NCBI GenBank assembly: GCA_002424525.1
Contig: DIKJ01000192.1
Span: 9,606-16,154, forward strand
Source of the DNA: Bacteroidales bacterium UBA5621
Lineage (GTDB): Bacteria > Bacteroidota > Bacteroidia > Bacteroidales > VadinHA17
Length of the DNA stretch: 6,549 bases
Direction: 5' to 3'
In this document: piece after piece, positions 6,483 to 6,549 of the stretch
How positions within the stretch are numbered: position 1 is the first letter of the stretch
Layout of the letters: each line of letters opens with the position of its first letter
The notes under the pieces: model-generated
Told to the model about the DNA's origin: nothing
Database searches by the model: none
The model's input: the letters and a program-made list of their open reading frames with translations, nothing else
Translations under genes and position numbers: made by a program

Positions 6483-6549
6483 ATAACTTTATAACCTCCC
6501 ACTTTACGAACTTTCTACTTTACGAACTTTCTACTTTACAAACTTTCTA
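6483..6549. repeat. Tandem 16-bp repeats upstream of the four-helix-bundle gene (runs off the window)
   Basis: Three tandem 16-bp units occupy 6501-6548: ACTTTACGAACTTTCT twice exactly, then ACTTTACAAACTTTCT with a single change. Each unit is itself two CTTT-containing halves. A related piece, ATAACTTTATAAC, lies at 6483-6495, separated by CTCCC. The array is upstream of the minus-strand gene and may continue past the window end. It is the inverted counterpart of the array at 6043-6099. Confidence 0.85.

Larger units (their letters stand above)
6043..6549 (-). mobile_element. Possible S23-gene cassette bounded by inverted repeat arrays
   Basis: The four-helix-bundle gene sits between two repeat arrays of opposite orientation (longest near-identity 16 of 17 bases, 6069-6085 against 6533-6549). 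Its base composition also differs from its neighbours. Together these suggest a small inserted unit. There is no transposase, integrase, reverse transcriptase or clear target-site duplication in view, and the outer right boundary lies beyond the window, so calling it mobile is an inference. Confidence 0.3.

Noticed and set aside
6043..6549. Intervening sequence inside a 23S rRNA gene
   Set aside because: No rRNA sequence flanks the gene: kbl lies immediately on one side and the other side is repeat only.
6483..6549. CRISPR array
   Set aside because: The units are directly contiguous 16-bp repeats with no unique spacers, and there is no cas gene.

Overview
The window most likely comes from a member of the Bacteroidota or a close FCB-group relative, probably an environmental or uncultured lineage. 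The reasons are an Oar-like TonB-dependent receptor of the Bacteroidota type, AT-rich starts without a clear Shine-Dalgarno sequence, a free-standing S23-type four-helix-bundle gene, and AT-rich spacers between genes of more balanced composition. No phylogenetic computation was possible, so this is inference.

Layout. Positions 1-1812 (+) hold the C-terminal part of an outer-membrane TonB-dependent receptor; its signal peptide, N-terminal domain and plug lie outside the window. Positions 1813-2205 are a non-coding spacer. It opens with two tandem copies of an imperfect ~77-bp unit, each headed by a GC-rich perfect palindrome sharing the core GGGCGTTGCATGCAACGCCC, and continues as an AT-rich leader. 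Positions 2206-4842 (+) encode a complete class II, adenosylcobalamin-dependent ribonucleotide reductase (nrdJ), with every expected active-site cysteine visible. Five bases later, on the opposite strand, ends a complete glycine C-acetyltransferase gene (kbl, 4848-6038). Positions 6132-6476 (-) encode a small S23/IVP-family four-helix-bundle protein. It is AT-rich and flanked by short-period repeat arrays in opposite orientation (6043-6099 and 6483-6549, the latter running off the window end).

The three larger genes are ordinary: nutrient import, deoxyribonucleotide synthesis, and threonine/glycine metabolism. They do not form an operon, since nrdJ and kbl converge. The part least explained by known genes is the right end, where the four-helix-bundle gene sits between inverted repeat arrays and the left array abuts the kbl start codon. 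This looks like a small inserted cassette of unknown mobility. The tandem palindromic element behind the receptor gene is the second candidate for a dispersed repeat family. No complete novel multi-gene system, CRISPR array, RNA gene, integrase or transposase is visible.
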